A stretch of 5,938 nt of DNA from the NCBI GenBank assembly GCA_025455085.1, contig JALONF010000218.1:1-5938 (forward strand), read 5' to 3'. Position numbers and translations under genes: made by a program. Shown here piece by piece: positions 4,583 to 5,938 of this stretch. A model generated the notes under the pieces. That model made no database searches and was not told the origin of the DNA. It saw only the letters and a program-made list of their open reading frames with translations. Every line of letters starts with the position of its first letter. Position 1 is the first letter of the stretch. The DNA comes from Ignavibacteriaceae bacterium (lineage in GTDB: Bacteria > Bacteroidota > Ignavibacteria > Ignavibacteriales > Ignavibacteriaceae).

Positions 4583-5938
4583 ATGGGAAGTGAATCAAAA
4601 TATTATCTTGAGTTACTTAAGAAGCTTGAAGGTTTCGTCAGGAAGGACTATTTGCAATTCCTTCTTTTTGGAATACAGGCTTTCCTTGCGGCAGTTCTGA
4701 TAAACTTCACTTTTTATTCTTTTCTTGAGTTTATAGCAAACTTCAGCTCCGTGGTTCGGACAATTTTGTTTGTGCTTTTCATTCTGCTTGCATTGGGACT
4801 CCTCTTTTTCTTTTTAGTTAAGCCGCTTCTTAAATATATCGGCAGCATCCGTAAAGAAACTTATTTTGATGCAGCCGTTAAAGTTGGAACAAATTTTCCG
4901 GAAGTGAAAGATGAATTGCTCAACACGATGCAGTTGGTTTCGGAAAATGAAAAAAGAAATCTTTATTCACCAAATCTTGTTGATGCCGCTTTCAGAAATA
5001 TTTACGAACGGGTGAATAATTTAAACTTCCAGTCCATCATAAATTTTGAGAGAGCAAAAAAGGTTCTGCCTTACTTTGCTGCAAGTACTATTTTCTGTTT
5101 GATATTAATTTTATTTGTCCCCGGATTAAATCAAGCATCATACCGCCTATTAAATTTTAATCAAGAATTTATCCCTCCACCAAAATTCATTTTTGAAATA
5201 AATCCTGGTAACAAAGAAATAACTAAAGGTGATGGATTGGAAATTTTGGTAAGAGTAAAAGGATCAAAACCAAAATCAGTTCATCTTGCAATACGTAAAG
5301 TAGAAGAAGCAGATTTTCAAAAGCAGGAATTATTACCAGACTCGTCGGGGAATTATTTTATGGAAATGAATTCTGTGAAGAGCTCTTTCAAATATTTTGC
5401 TGAAGCCGATGGCTTTAACAGCGATTATTATGAAATACTTGTCATTGACCGACCTATTGTAAAAACACTTGAACTGGAAATAACTTCTCCATCTTATTCA
5501 AATATTCCAAAAGCTGTTCAAAAAGATAATGGGAATGTTCAGGCTCTGGTTGGAAGTAAAGTTTCATTTAATATCTCTTCGACAAAAAAAATTAAAGAAG
5601 CCAAACTTGAATTCTATGATTCTTCAATTGTAAATCTAAATGTTAATGGAGAATTTGCTTCGGGTAATTTTTCTGTCAGGAAAGATAACAGCTATAAGAT
5701 TCAGTTGATAGATGAAAGTGGAAATAACAATCTTGCACCGATTACTTACCAGGTAAAAGCTCTTTATGATGCTTTCCCGGTTATTGAATTAATCTCACCG
5801 AATCAGAATACAAATCTTGCAAATGATAACAGAGTCTCATTGCTTGCAAAAGCTTCAGATGATTATGGATTTTCCAAATTAATTTTGAATTACAGATTAT
5901 CAGCCTCAAAATATGAACCGCCTCAAACTGATTTCAGC
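4583..5938 (+). CDS. DUF4175-like multi-pass membrane protein, 3'-partial
   Basis: The frame is open from ATG 4583 to the window end without a stop (452 codons seen), so the 3' end is missing. Three hydrophobic segments are visible, at residues 26-50, 58-80 and 162-183. Between the second and third lies an amphipathic stretch (YFDAAVKVGTNFPEVKDELL, 94-113) typical of the family. After the third segment comes a large extracytoplasmic region of beta-rich, Ig-like repeats: IPPPKFIFEINPGNKEITKG from 197, LELEITSPSYSN from 296, and VIELISPNQNT (400-410). The last leads into the DDYGFSKLILNYR block (426-438), which I associate with Bacteroidetes DUF4175 proteins; these often run past 1,000 residues. 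The start lies 3 nt after the DUF4159 stop with no Shine-Dalgarno, so translational coupling is likely. No function is known to me. A structural or scaffold role at the inner membrane facing the periplasm is inference. Confidence 0.82.
   Translation, partial: MGSESKYYLELLKKLEGFVRKDYLQFLLFGIQAFLAAVLINFTFYSFLEFIANFSSVVRTILFVLFILLALGLLFFFLVKPLLKYIGSIRKETYFDAAVKVGTNFPEVKDELLNTMQLVSENEKRNLYSPNLVDAAFRNIYERVNNLNFQSIINFERAKKVLPYFAASTIFCLILILFVPGLNQASYRLLNFNQEFIPPPKFIFEINPGNKEITKGDGLEILVRVKGSKPKSVHLAIRKVEEADFQKQELLPDSSGNYFMEMNSVKSSFKYFAEADGFNSDYYEILVIDRPIVKTLELEITSPSYSNIPKAVQKDNGNVQALVGSKVSFNISSTKKIKEAKLEFYDSSIVNLNVNGEFASGNFSVRKDNSYKIQLIDESGNNNLAPITYQVKALYDAFPVIELISPNQNTNLANDNRVSLLAKASDDYGFSKLILNYRLSASKYEPPQTDFS

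Overview
The window looks like a low-GC chromosomal segment from the Bacteroidota/Chlorobiota side of the tree, most likely an Ignavibacteria-type organism. The strongest pointer is the 589-residue secreted protein at 2019-3788. It ends in a type IX secretion (T9SS) type A sorting domain of the QNYPNPFNP...KKMLLLK style, preceded by a VELTSFTA-type fibronectin-like module, a pairing I associate with Ignavibacteria. The exact Bacteroidetes -7 promoter box (TAnnTTTG) upstream of 3920 and the DUF4159/DUF4175 gene pair fit the same placement. The assignment rests on recognised motifs, not on a database search.

Layout. Positions 1-801 (+) hold the 3' part of rmuC, which enters from outside the window and is broken. 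The nuclease core is in one frame (to 413), the conserved C-terminal part is in another (from about 349), and about 35 conserved family residues are missing at the junction. A GNAT acetyltransferase (817-1248, +) follows after 15 nt, then a tRNA-Ala with anticodon CGC (1258-1330, +) 9 nt later. A compact bulged inverted repeat (1348-1400) separates this plus-strand group from a convergent minus-strand EVE-domain gene (1408-1869). The 149-nt gap at 1870-2018 is divergent and should hold promoters for the EVE gene and for the T9SS cargo gene. The cargo gene has a GTG start with a near-perfect Shine-Dalgarno and ends at a clean intrinsic terminator (3810-3840).

From 3883 a new unit starts: a candidate promoter box, an exported DUF4159 protein (3920-4579), and 3 nt further a multi-pass DUF4175-like membrane protein (4583 to the window end, open). 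The last two are almost certainly co-transcribed and probably act together at the cell envelope, but neither has a biochemical function I can name.

As a whole this is ordinary chromosome with housekeeping, envelope and surface-protein genes. I see no prophage, transposase, CRISPR array, toxin-antitoxin pair or defence island. The points most worth a second look are the rmuC lesion, the bulged repeat after the tRNA, and the uncharacterised DUF4159-DUF4175 envelope pair.
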